A stretch of DNA of 64,000 bases. Origin: Sphingomonas panni (GTDB lineage: Bacteria; Pseudomonadota; Alphaproteobacteria; Sphingomonadales; Sphingomonadaceae). The DNA lies in NCBI RefSeq assembly GCF_022664435.1, contig NZ_JAKREU010000013.1, positions 1-64,000 on the forward strand, given 5' to 3'. Shown piece after piece: positions 56,240 to 63,978 of this stretch (within the stretch, counting starts at the first letter, position 1; each line of letters opens with the position of its first letter). A program made the position numbers and the translations under genes. The notes below the pieces were generated by a model. It was not told where the DNA came from and did not search any database. It saw only the letters and a program-made list of their open reading frames with translations.

Positions 56240-57484
56240 TCAGCCGGTGAATTCGCGGCGGATCGTCGCCAGCCTGGCCGCGACCAGCGCTCTCGTGTCG
56301 CGGCCGACCCCGGCGTCGCGTGCGGCGGCGTCCCATCCGGCGACCGCGTCCGCCACCTGTTCGACGATGGCCGTGATCGCCCGGGGCGCGATGCCGTGCA
56401 GCCGTCCCAGGCGATCGACATGGCGGCGCGTCGGCATCGCCCCCTCGCCCGCCACCGCCAGATAATGTTCGCCGCCCGGCCCGTCGGAATAGGTCAGGTC
56501 ATAGGCAGGCGCGAGGTGCCAGTCGCCGCCCTCGTCCATCAGATAGGCGTGCTGGCGGCTGTGATCGTCGCGATTGCCCGCCAGCACGTTGAACACCATC
56601 CGGGCAAAGGCGGCGACGACATCGCCCTCGTCCCGCGTGATCGCCCGCGTCGCGCGCAGGAACATGTCGTAATCGATCGCGCCGGGGATGTTCGGCGGAG
56701 CCTCGATCGCGCCGGCCAGCGACACCATATGGACGCGCACCCCCGCCCCCGGCCGGTCGAAGCGCCGCGTCGCGAACCAGGGCGGGCCATGCCGCGCCGG
56801 GATCAGCCGCGTCTCGCCCATCGTCAGCCCGGCGGCGCGCGCCATCACGGCATAGGCCGCTTCGAGCGGACCGATATCGACCGGATCGCCCTGCGCGCGG
56901 AACTTCACGATCCATGCTTCATGGTCCGGCGGCAATTCGCCGTCGCCGATGCCGATCGCGCCATCGGGGCCGAAGCCGACATGCACCTTCGGCCGCGCGC
57001 CGCCCGACGCCCCGCCCAGATCGGCGAGCAGGTCGGACAGCGCCCCGCCCTCCCCGCGCAGGATCGCCTGCGATTCCGCCGCCAGCGCGTCGAGGTCGAT
57101 CGCGTCCGCCTCCGCCGCCGGGGTGGTGGCGGGGGCAAAGGTCAGCCGCCCCCGCCCATGATCGCCGACCAGCGCGAGCCGGTCGAGCGCCGACAGCCGC
57201 CCCATGTCGACGCCGAGCGCGGCGAGCCGCCGCCGCATCAGCAACGCCCCCCACCCCTCGGGCAGGCTGTCGGACAGGAAGCCGTGCAGCCCGTCGAACG
57301 CGCGGGTCCGCGCCGCCTGCAGCCCCGGTTCGGGGGGATAGTGGACCGGCGACAGCCGCCGGGCATCGGCGATGGCGGCAGCGGTCCATTCGAGCTGGGC
57401 GAGTCCACCCGCCATTGCCACCCGCGCGGCGGGGGCCGCGCCATGCAGCGCGATGTGCAGCGGCTGTCCGGGGGCGAGCTTCAC
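56240..57484 (-). CDS. hipA: HipA family kinase toxin
   Basis: A 414-residue HipA-type serine/threonine kinase. N-terminal HipA domain with FDGLHGFLSDSLPEGWGALL (about 63-82), P-loop-like ARPKVHVGF (about 161-169), the WIVKF strand, and the C-terminal core FNVLAGNRDDHSRQHAYL (about 298-315) and LAPAYDLTYS (about 325-334). The catalytic Asp is within DDH. The position where relatives usually have Asn (DDHxxN) is Gln here. GTG start overlaps the hipB stop by 4 bp. In E. coli HipA phosphorylates glutamyl-tRNA synthetase and causes dormancy. Confidence 0.85.
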   Translation of the reverse strand: MKLAPGQPLHIALHGAAPAARVAMAGGLAQLEWTAAAIADARRLSPVHYPPEPGLQAARTRAFDGLHGFLSDSLPEGWGALLMRRRLAALGVDMGRLSALDRLALVGDHGRGRLTFAPATTPAAEADAIDLDALAAESQAILRGEGGALSDLLADLGGASGGARPKVHVGFGPDGAIGIGDGELPPDHEAWIVKFRAQGDPVDIGPLEAAYAVMARAAGLTMGETRLIPARHGPPWFATRRFDRPGAGVRVHMVSLAGAIEAPPNIPGAIDYDMFLRATRAITRDEGDVVAAFARMVFNVLAGNRDDHSRQHAYLMDEGGDWHLAPAYDLTYSDGPGGEHYLAVAGEGAMPTRRHVDRLGRLHGIAPRAITAIVEQVADAVAGWDAAARDAGVGRDTRALVAARLATIRREFTG

Positions 57485-57759
57485 CGCCGCCCCTTGCGCT
57501 GGTCGTCGAGCAGCGCGTCCATGCTGACGGCGGCGGGCGGCGGGAACAGTGTTTCCAGCGCATCCTCGCACCGCAGGACCAGCGCCGCGCGGACCAGATC
57601 GTCGATCGACGCCTTCCCCTCCGCCTCCATCCGCCGCCAGGTGCGATAGGACACGCCGGCCCGGCTCGCGCTGTCGGCCTGGGTCAGCCCCATCGCCTTG
57701 CGCCGGCTGCGGATGCGCTGCCCGATGGCGGTCGCCAGTTCGACGGGGGTGTATAGCAT
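57481..57759 (-). CDS. hipB: HipB-like helix-turn-helix antitoxin
   Basis: A 92-residue XRE-family DNA-binding protein (ELATAIGQRIRSRRKAMGLT, QADSASRAGVSYRTWRRMEA, then EGKASIDDLVRAALVLRCED). It precedes hipA with a 4-bp overlap, the usual antitoxin-toxin order. The C-terminal tail (DALLDDQRKGRR) is charged and could be proteolysis-sensitive. It would bind the inverted repeat just upstream (57765-57810) and repress the pair. Confidence 0.85.
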   Translation of the reverse strand: MLYTPVELATAIGQRIRSRRKAMGLTQADSASRAGVSYRTWRRMEAEGKASIDDLVRAALVLRCEDALETLFPPPAAVSMDALLDDQRKGRR

Positions 57760-57764
57760 AGGCC

Positions 57765-57810
57765 ATAAATGGACGATCTTTGCAATTTTTGCAATGTGTC
57801 GTCCTTATAT
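57765..57810. promoter_or_regulatory. Candidate HipB operator
   Basis: ATAAATGGACGA (57765-57776) and TCGTCCTTATAT (57799-57810) form a spaced inverted repeat. Inside it lie two TTGCAA words (57780-57785 and 57789-57794), each self-complementary. The region is A/T-rich and lies 6 bp upstream of the hipB start. Confidence 0.55.
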
Positions 57811-57906
57811 GGACGTTGCAACAAGTGCTCCGGTGGCTCCCAGCACATCAGTCCAGCGAAGCCAAGGAGCACACCGCAGGAGCAACGGGCGCTTCCCAAG
57901 GCCCAT

Positions 57907-58084
57907 CGACATTCGTTTGCCTGGACAACCGGTCCATCCCATCGTCACTCCCGCGTAGGCGGGTGTCCATAAGCGCCGGCCTCACGAATCCAGCGAAAAC
58001 GTCAGCGGCTATGGATTCCCGCCTGCGCGGGAATGACGAGGATTGGCGATGGGATGGACCGGTTGTCCAGGCAGTCGAATGTCG
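57907..58084. repeat. 178-bp nested inverted repeat (family A core with unique outer arms)
   Basis: Outer arms: CGACATTCG then TTTGCCTGGACAACCGGTCC at the left, and GGACCGGTTGTCCAGGCAGT then CGAATGTCG at the right, nearly perfectly complementary over about 37 bp. Inside is a family A pair (57944-58037). The whole folds into one very long hairpin. It fills the rest of the 350-bp gap between hipB and the histidine kinase gene, along with the HipB operator. Confidence 0.85.
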
Positions 58085-58109
58085 ATCGGGCCTGACGGGG
58101 AAGCAGCTC

Positions 58110-59657
58110 CTACCCCGCCACCGGCAGCGTTACCCGGAACACCGCCCCCGGCCCCTCCGGCACCAATGCCACGCTCCCCCGATGCGCCTCGACCAGCGAG
58201 CGCAGGATCGACAGGCCCAGCCCGGTCCCGCCATCGGCACGGCGGGTGGTGAAGAAGGGTTCGAACACCCGCTCGCGGTCGCCCGGCGCGATGCCGGGGC
58301 CGTTATCGGTAAGCGTCAGGAGCACCAGCCCCTCGGCCACCGTCGCCGCGATATCGATCCTCGTTGCTCTCGCCTGCCGGCTATTGTCGATCAGCGTCGA
58401 CAGTGCGGTCTCCACCACGCCGCGCGGCACCGCGACCGAAGGCAGCGGCCCCGCCGGCACCGCCACCGCCAGCACGCTCGCATCCGCCGCCTCGGCCAGC
58501 ACCGCGCCCAGATCGGTCGCCGCCCCCGCCTCGCGCGTCGCCATATCGGCGCGGGCCAGTTCCAGCAGCCGACTGACCAGCACGTTCAGCCGCCCGGCGT
58601 CGGCGGCGATATTCGACAGGAACCGCGCCCGGTCGGCCGGTGCCATGTCGTCATGGTCCTGCAACAGCTCCACCGCGCCGCGAATGCCGGCCAGCGGCGT
58701 CTTGAATTCATGGCTGACCGCATGGGCGAAGTCGCGCAGATAGCGCGACCGATGCGCAATCGCTTCCGCCATCGCGCCGAAATCGCGGTACAGCGCCTGG
58801 ATCTCGATCGCGGCGGTGGCCGGCGGGTCGGGCACGCTGCCCCCGCCCCCGGCGACCGCGCGGGTCGCATCGCGCAGCGCCTCGACCGGGCGGACGATGC
58901 CGCGCGACAACAGCCCGCTCAGCACGACCAGCGTGACGAAGATCGCGACGATGCCGAACGCGATCTTGCCGCGATCCTGATACAGCCCGACGAACAGGCT
59001 ACGCGGCGACCGCGCGAGCAACAGTACCCCGACCACCCGCCCGTCGACGATGACCGGCCGGGCATGGTGGATGCGCAGGTTCGACGCACGGCTGAGCCAT
59101 TCGAGCGGATAGCGCGGACGATAGCTGCCGTTGCGGCGCAGCACCGTGACCGCGCGTCCCGCCCGCGCCGCCTGCACCTCCGGCAGCGCGGCATAGCCCA
59201 TGCCGGTGGGGCCGCGCGCGACGATGCGCCCGTCCGCGTCCAGCAGCTGGATCGACGCCAGCGTCGTCGTCGCCGTCATCGCCAGTACCGGTGCGACGCG
59301 CTCCGCCCAGCGCACCGCCTCCGGGTCCGCGCCCGGCATCGCCACCGGCGCGGGTCGTTCGGGCAGGATGCGCGACAGCCGCAGGTCGAGGCTGGAGCCA
59401 TGGCCGCCGCGCAGGACCTCCGCCCCCTGCCCGCCCGCCCGGTCGCGCGCGGCAACGGCGGCCAGCGCGGCGCTCTGTGCGACCAGCTCGGTCTCGGTCT
59501 GTCGCAGCAGGCTGTTCTCATATACCCGCAGGAACAGCGCGCCGAACCCGGGCAGCGCGGCGACGAACAGGAAGGTCGCGAGCAGGATCGTGCGCAGCCG
59601 CAGTCGGGGCCAATGCCGCCGGACCAGCGCCTTCGCAGCGGCGATCACGCGCCGCAT
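58110..59657 (-). CDS. Membrane sensor histidine kinase
   Basis: A 515-residue kinase. Two helices (about 22-45, TILLATFLFVAALPGFGALF, and 232-255) enclose a periplasmic sensor domain (about 46-230). Then HAMP (about 256-310), the phosphoacceptor His in HAVSHEFKTPLAGIRG (about 327), and the ATPase domain with N box LIDNSRQARA, G1 DNGPGIAPGD, F box FEPFFTT and G2 GGTGLGLSI. It overlaps the response-regulator gene by 13 bp. Signal unknown. Confidence 0.92.
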   Translation of the reverse strand: MRRVIAAAKALVRRHWPRLRLRTILLATFLFVAALPGFGALFLRVYENSLLRQTETELVAQSAALAAVAARDRAGGQGAEVLRGGHGSSLDLRLSRILPERPAPVAMPGADPEAVRWAERVAPVLAMTATTTLASIQLLDADGRIVARGPTGMGYAALPEVQAARAGRAVTVLRRNGSYRPRYPLEWLSRASNLRIHHARPVIVDGRVVGVLLLARSPRSLFVGLYQDRGKIAFGIVAIFVTLVVLSGLLSRGIVRPVEALRDATRAVAGGGGSVPDPPATAAIEIQALYRDFGAMAEAIAHRSRYLRDFAHAVSHEFKTPLAGIRGAVELLQDHDDMAPADRARFLSNIAADAGRLNVLVSRLLELARADMATREAGAATDLGAVLAEAADASVLAVAVPAGPLPSVAVPRGVVETALSTLIDNSRQARATRIDIAATVAEGLVLLTLTDNGPGIAPGDRERVFEPFFTTRRADGGTGLGLSILRSLVEAHRGSVALVPEGPGAVFRVTLPVAG

Positions 59658-60343
59658 TGCCCCAGTCGGTAGCCGACCCCCGCCCGCGTCTCGACCACGT
59701 CGGTCGCGCCGACGCTAGCGAATTTCGCGCGCAGGTTGCGCACATGGCTGTCGATCGTGCGGTCGGTGATCGCAAAGCCCGGCCCGTGCAGCCGATCGAT
59801 GATCGCGTCGCGGCTGAACACCTTCGACGGCATCGCCGCCAGCGTGCGCAAGATGCCGAATTCGGTGACGGTCAGCGCGACCGGCTCCCCCGCCCAGCTC
59901 GCCTGCCAGCCATCGGGGTCGAGCCGCAACCGGCCATGCGCCAGCGGCGCGGCGGCGCTTTCCACCGCCGGCGGCCGCGTGGCGACCCGCCGCAGGATCG
60001 CCATCACCCGCGCCACCACCTCGCGCGGCGAGAACGGCTTCACGACATAATCGTCGGCGCCCAGCTCGATGCCCAGCACCCGGTCGATCTCGTCGTCGCG
60101 GCTCGACAGGAACAGGATCGGCACATCGCTGACGCTCCGCAACCGGCGGCACATTTCGATCCCGTCCATGCGCGGCATGTTGATGTCCAGCACGATCAGG
60201 TCGGGCCGCTGCTCCAGCGCGATCGCCAGCGCCGCCTCGCCATCGCCGGCCTCGATCGAGGCCAGCCCCGCCTTGGCGAAGGCGAATGCCAGCAGCTGGC
60301 GGATATGCGGGTCGTCATCGGCGATCAGGATCGTGCGCGGCAT
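59645..60343 (-). CDS. OmpR-type response regulator
   Basis: A 232-residue regulator. Receiver domain (1-120) with acidic pair DDD at 9-11, phosphoacceptor Asp in LIVLDINMPRMDG (about 53), conserved Lys in VVKPFSPREV (about 104). C-terminal winged helix (about 135-228; TVTEFGILRTLAAMPSKVFS, TIDSHVRNLRAKFASVG, VETRAGVGYRL). It is upstream of and overlaps its partner kinase gene. A DUF4173 membrane protein precedes it by 32 bp, probably in one operon. Confidence 0.93.
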   Translation of the reverse strand: MPRTILIADDDPHIRQLLAFAFAKAGLASIEAGDGEAALAIALEQRPDLIVLDINMPRMDGIEMCRRLRSVSDVPILFLSSRDDEIDRVLGIELGADDYVVKPFSPREVVARVMAILRRVATRPPAVESAAAPLAHGRLRLDPDGWQASWAGEPVALTVTEFGILRTLAAMPSKVFSRDAIIDRLHGPGFAITDRTIDSHVRNLRAKFASVGATDVVETRAGVGYRLGQCGA

Positions 60344-60375
60344 GGGGCACTGGATCAGCGCCAGCGGCGCGGGCG

Positions 60376-61842
60376 TCAAGGTCGCACCGGTTTCGGCAGT
60401 GACCGGTAGCCGTACCAGGAACCGCTCGGTGCCGGCTGCGCGGTGATCTCCCCTACTTGCTGGCGCACGGCGGCCAGGCGACGGGCGCCGCGCAGGGTCC
60501 ACGTGCCCCACCGCGCCTGCCGCCATGCAAGATCGGCCTGCAACGCTCGCCGGACATGCCGCACCCGCCCGCGCGTCGCGGCATCCATCGGCCGCCGCTC
60601 CAGTGCAATGATTGGCAGCAGTGCTCCATCCCCGACCAGCCACAGATATGCAAGGTCGACCGCCTCGGGCCGCTTCGCCTGCACATTATAGGCCGCTGCC
60701 GCCGCACCGAGATCGACGACGCTGCATACGCTCAACACGATACCCGCCCCCAGCGCATTGGCGTTGACCAGCCACCGCGCGCTCTTGCCGCCCAGGATGC
60801 GCCACGCGATCAGCATCAGCCCAAGCGCGACCAGCCCCATCCACAGCAGCGCCGCGATTCGCCACGCGGTCAGCATCGATTCGTCGATATAGTCGAGGGT
60901 GCGCAGCACGCTGGAGGCGACCAGCACGAGGTTCTGCGCGACCCATAGCGTGACGAGCCGCCGCGCCCAGCGATCGCCCGCGCTCGCACTGCCCGGACGC
61001 AGCATCGCCAGGGCGAGGAAGCCCGCCAACAGCGCGGTCGCGATCAGCGGATAGGCCCCGCGATGGGCATAGGTCGCCGCGTTCATCCCCTCAGGCAGCG
61101 CCGCCCCGCTCCACAGAAACGCGATGTCGAGCGCATTCTGCACGGCGAAGATCAGGTTGAAGACGACCAGCGCCATGATGACCGATGGCAGCGACGTGCC
61201 GGGAATGCGCGGCTCGGGATCGGGTAGCCACGCGGCGATGCGCGACACCATGCCCCGCGGGCGAAAGGCCGGCCATGCCGCCAACGCAACGACGGCCCAG
61301 AGCGTGACCTGCCACGTCTCGGGCAGGCGGATCGTGGAAAAGGCGTTTTCGATTAACGGGTTGGCGCTGGCGAACAGCATCAGGAACAGCGCGCTGCCCA
61401 GCACCGGCAGCGCCAGCACCGCTGCGACGCGCATCGGCGACACCCCTCGCCCACGCACCGCGCCCATCCGCTTCAGGTCGAACGGCAGGGCGAACGGCGT
61501 GCTGAGCCCATGGACCAGCAACCGCACGCTCCAGCGCCAGGCATCGTCGAACGCGCCGATACGCGGCAGCAGCGCGGCGACCGACAGCGCGGCCCAGAAC
61601 ATCGCCCAGGACAGCGGCCCCGGATCGTCGACCAGCATCGCCGCGAACAGCGCGGCGGCTCCGACCGCGACCCATGCCGGCCGGCTGTGGCGGACGTCGC
61701 GCCGGACCGCGACCAGCAGCGCGAGCCAGGCGGCGGCGAACCCACCCACCCGCGCTCCTTCGAACCCGTCGGGGAACAGCCATTGGAACAGCAGGACGGT
61801 CGCGATTATCGCCGCGATCTTGAACAGGAAACTGAAGCGCAT
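60376..61842 (-). CDS. DUF4173 polytopic membrane protein
   Basis: A 488-residue inner-membrane protein with about 11-12 helices and the DUF4173 pattern (ASANPLIENAF near 160, FNLIFAVQNALDIAFLW near 230-246, THRGAYPL-like AHRGAYPLIATALLA near 260, and RTLDYIDESMLTAWRIAAL near 315-333). A soluble C-terminal segment ends YGYRSLPKPVRP. Function of the family is not known. It lies first in a likely operon with the response regulator and kinase, which suggests it may be part of the same signalling or envelope function. Confidence 0.8.
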   Translation of the reverse strand: MRFSFLFKIAAIIATVLLFQWLFPDGFEGARVGGFAAAWLALLVAVRRDVRHSRPAWVAVGAAALFAAMLVDDPGPLSWAMFWAALSVAALLPRIGAFDDAWRWSVRLLVHGLSTPFALPFDLKRMGAVRGRGVSPMRVAAVLALPVLGSALFLMLFASANPLIENAFSTIRLPETWQVTLWAVVALAAWPAFRPRGMVSRIAAWLPDPEPRIPGTSLPSVIMALVVFNLIFAVQNALDIAFLWSGAALPEGMNAATYAHRGAYPLIATALLAGFLALAMLRPGSASAGDRWARRLVTLWVAQNLVLVASSVLRTLDYIDESMLTAWRIAALLWMGLVALGLMLIAWRILGGKSARWLVNANALGAGIVLSVCSVVDLGAAAAAYNVQAKRPEAVDLAYLWLVGDGALLPIIALERRPMDAATRGRVRHVRRALQADLAWRQARWGTWTLRGARRLAAVRQQVGEITAQPAPSGSWYGYRSLPKPVRP

Positions 61843-61978
61843 CGTGCGGCCCCTTCGGGAGGACAGGAACCGCCGGGATAGGGATGCGCGGTGGACGGGT
61901 GATCCGCCAGCGGTCAAGGTTGCACGCAGGCCCGGTGCAGTTCCGGTGCAGGGAAAGCGGGACGGGCTACCCCGCCCT

Positions 61979-62045
61979 TTTTCAAATCCATTCTGAAACC
62001 AATCAGCCTGGTTAGACGGTTTCTTAGAAGGTTAGGGAGTTAAGG
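61979..62045. other. A/T-richer stretch next to iterons, candidate DNA unwinding element
   Basis: From TTTTCAAATCCATTCTGAAA through GGTTAGGGAGTTAAGG, over half the bases are A or T in a region otherwise about two-thirds G+C. It contains repeated GGTTAG words and lies about 55 bp from the first iteron. Such a stretch beside iterons is the usual site of origin melting; no clear DnaA box is seen. Confidence 0.5.
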
Positions 62046-62098
62046 AGCGCGGGGACCGGCCGAACACCGCCGGTTTCCGCGATTCGCACGCGCGGCAT

Positions 62099-62203
62099 CG
62101 TTCCCGAAAGATCGGCGATCCGTTCCCGAAGGATCGACGGTACCGTTCCCGAAGTGTCGGTCGAGCGTTCCCGAAAGGTCGGGCCGCGTTCCCGGAGTGT
62201 CGA
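62099..62203 (+). repeat. Five direct iterons of a replication origin
   Basis: CGTTCCCGAAAGATCGG at 62099, CGTTCCCGAAGGATCGA at 62121, CGTTCCCGAAGTGTCGG at 62144, CGTTCCCGAAAGGTCGG at 62166 and CGTTCCCGGAGTGTCGA at 62187. Start-to-start spacing is 22, 23, 22 and 21 bases, about two helical turns, so all lie on one face of the DNA. They stand beyond the 3' end of repA and are the expected binding sites of its product. Confidence 0.85.
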
Positions 62204-62333
62204 AGGTTGCCATCGACGAGCAAAATGCGGCGCGCGTTTGAATCAATTCCAACCGGCATCGCGATGAACTCGTTCAAACCGGGCGCAGGCTGTCCGGCAA
62301 CGGGACAGGGGCGTTGTCGGCGGCCCAAGATAG

Positions 62334-62350
62334 CCGACACTTCGGGAACG
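62334..62350 (-). repeat. Inverted single iteron copy
   Basis: CCGACACTTCGGGAACG is the exact reverse complement of the third iteron (CGTTCCCGAAGTGTCGG). It lies about 130 bp from the direct array and 166 bp beyond the repA stop codon. It may be a control or pairing site. Confidence 0.75.
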
Positions 62351-62515
62351 CTTGGGCGGATCGGACTGGGTTGAATGCGGGTGGCAGGTGCCGCGGGAGA
62401 CGCGGCCTGCGCCGGGGCGATGGCTTGCGGCGGGGGGATCGAACTCTCGGCAAAGGGTCCGAATGACGCGACACGCCTGCCCACTCAGGCCGCGCAACAC
62501 ATAGGCTTCCGGCCG

Positions 62516-63709
62516 CTAGCGCCCCAGTTCGTGGCGATGCTTGGCATCGAAGCGCCGGACATAGCCGATGAACGCCGCCTGGTAATTGACCGGGGTCCGC
62601 GACGGGTCGCCATCGATCCACGCGCGGAATTCGGCGTGGAGCTGATGATAATCCCAGCCCGGACATTCGCCGCGCAGCAGCTCCAGAGTCTGCGTGCTGA
62701 TCTCGCCATCCTGCGCGCGTGCCGCCAGTCCCCGGATCGAGGCGCGGATCATCGCGGCGGCATCGACCAGTTCCTCGGTCCGTTCGGGCGAGGGGGCGGG
62801 CTTCCCCATCGGTGCCACGGCGGGAACGGGGGCAGGGGCGGGGGCAGGGGACACGCTGGCGGTGCGCAGCGCATCGTTACGCCGGCGCATCCGCAGCGAC
62901 GGCTCGCGCTTGCCCTCGCCCTGTTCCAGCGCCAGCGTATAGCCGGGCAGTTCGTCGCGCTCGGCGATCTTGGCGATCTCGAACTTGAAGCGGCGATATT
63001 GTCCTTCGGCGCCCGATTTCTCGAACAGGGTCGGCATCGATATCGTGAACCCCGCGTCGCCCGCGCCGCCGGCGTGTTTGCGCGCGACGCGGTACAGCCA
63101 GCGTTCGCGCCCGCCGGTCAGGTCGAAATAGGCGCGGTCGATCGACAGCACGCCGCCGGTCATCATCACCCCTTCCCAGAACCAGTTCGACAGTTCGATC
63201 GTCATGCCGCGCGACCGTTCGGTCTTTTCATCGACCAGCTGGGTCCAGCCATCCAGCCAGCTGAACGTTGCTTCTCGCCGGTTTTCTGCGCGGATATTCG
63301 TCTTGATCGTCGTCGCCACCAACCGGTCGAGCGCCTGGCCCAGCAGTTCATAGGCGCGCCCCGTCGTCGGCCGCCCGATCGCGCGCAACAGGTCGTACGG
63401 CATCAGGTGCAGCTTGCGCGGCACGTCGTTGACCCCACGCCTGGCCATATCGGCCAGCACGCTGGCGCAATAGATCAGGATGTCCGCGTCCCAGATCGTC
63501 GCCATGCCGTAATCGGCATTGGCCGACACATGCACCCACAGCTTGCCATCGGGGCTTTGGTAATCGATCGGCTTGACTCGTTTCGACTTGGCGAGGCTGA
63601 AGAACGGCCGCTCCATCATCTCGCGCTGGTCGCGAAGCGGCAGGTCGGCGAGATAGGGGAGGAACAGGTCGAACTGTTCGCTGACCTTCTCCGATGCGGC
63701 GCGGGTCAT
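62516..63709 (-). CDS. repA: Replication initiator protein A (plasmid-type RepA)
   Basis: A 397-residue initiator of the RPA family found on alphaproteobacterial plasmids. Recognisable parts are QFDLFLPYLADLPLRDQREM (about 11-30), MERPFFSLAKSKR, WDADILIYCASVLADM (about 73-88), RAYELLGQALDRLVATTIKT (about 119-138) and GMTIELSNWFWEGV (about 168-181), as in the paired winged-helix core. A Pro/Ala-rich linker (about 275-300) precedes a smaller C-terminal domain (about 305-397). ATG 63709 has AGGA about 8 bases upstream. Iterons lie beyond its 3' end and a palindrome lies just before its start, so it probably represses itself. Confidence 0.88.
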   Translation of the reverse strand: MTRAASEKVSEQFDLFLPYLADLPLRDQREMMERPFFSLAKSKRVKPIDYQSPDGKLWVHVSANADYGMATIWDADILIYCASVLADMARRGVNDVPRKLHLMPYDLLRAIGRPTTGRAYELLGQALDRLVATTIKTNIRAENRREATFSWLDGWTQLVDEKTERSRGMTIELSNWFWEGVMMTGGVLSIDRAYFDLTGGRERWLYRVARKHAGGAGDAGFTISMPTLFEKSGAEGQYRRFKFEIAKIAERDELPGYTLALEQGEGKREPSLRMRRRNDALRTASVSPAPAPAPVPAVAPMGKPAPSPERTEELVDAAAMIRASIRGLAARAQDGEISTQTLELLRGECPGWDYHQLHAEFRAWIDGDPSRTPVNYQAAFIGYVRRFDAKHRHELGR

Positions 63710-63725
63710 GCGGCTGTCCTGAAAA

Positions 63726-63741
63726 GTTTCCCCGGGGAAAC
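63726..63741. promoter_or_regulatory. parS-like 16-bp palindrome, copy 1 (repA leader)
   Basis: GTTTCCCCGGGGAAAC, perfect, extended by AAA on the left and TTT on the right. It lies 17 bp upstream of the repA start. It fits the GTTNNCNNNNGNNAAC form of repABC-plasmid partition sites. Confidence 0.7.
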
Positions 63742-63827
63742 TTTCGGGCGGCAGGGCAGGGGGGCGCGCGATCGATAGCGATCCGCCGGTCCGCCACGGC
63801 GCGACCCGCGCGGGGAAAGGTTGCAAA

Positions 63828-63843
63828 GTTTCCCCGGGGAAAC
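63828..63843. promoter_or_regulatory. parS-like 16-bp palindrome, copy 2
   Basis: GTTTCCCCGGGGAAAC, identical to copy 1, 102 bp further from repA. A partial copy (CGGGGAAAGG) lies just to its left at about 63811-63820. Confidence 0.7.
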
Positions 63844-63962
63844 ATCCGCACATCCCGGCGAGCGAGCGGATGGGTGCAAGCTAGGCTGCAACGCGCGCGA
63901 AGGGGCGGGCCGCTGCGATGCCGCGCCGATCAGCCGCACCCGCCGGGCGGTGCCGCCCGAAA

Positions 63963-63978
63963 GTTTCCCCGGGGAAAC
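63963..63978. promoter_or_regulatory. parS-like 16-bp palindrome, copy 3
   Basis: GTTTCCCCGGGGAAAC, identical, extended by AA on the left and TT on the right, 135 bp from copy 2 and close to the right edge. Between the copies (63742-63962) no gene is visible. More copies and partition genes may lie beyond the window. Confidence 0.7.

Noticed and set aside
3623..58084. CRISPR array
   Set aside because: The palindromic repeats are dispersed singly or in facing pairs kilobases apart, not in regular direct arrays with spacers, and no cas gene is present.
62274..62666. Short - strand frames over the iteron region
   Set aside because: They cross the iterons and the end of repA, and show no coding pattern; the region is better explained as an origin.
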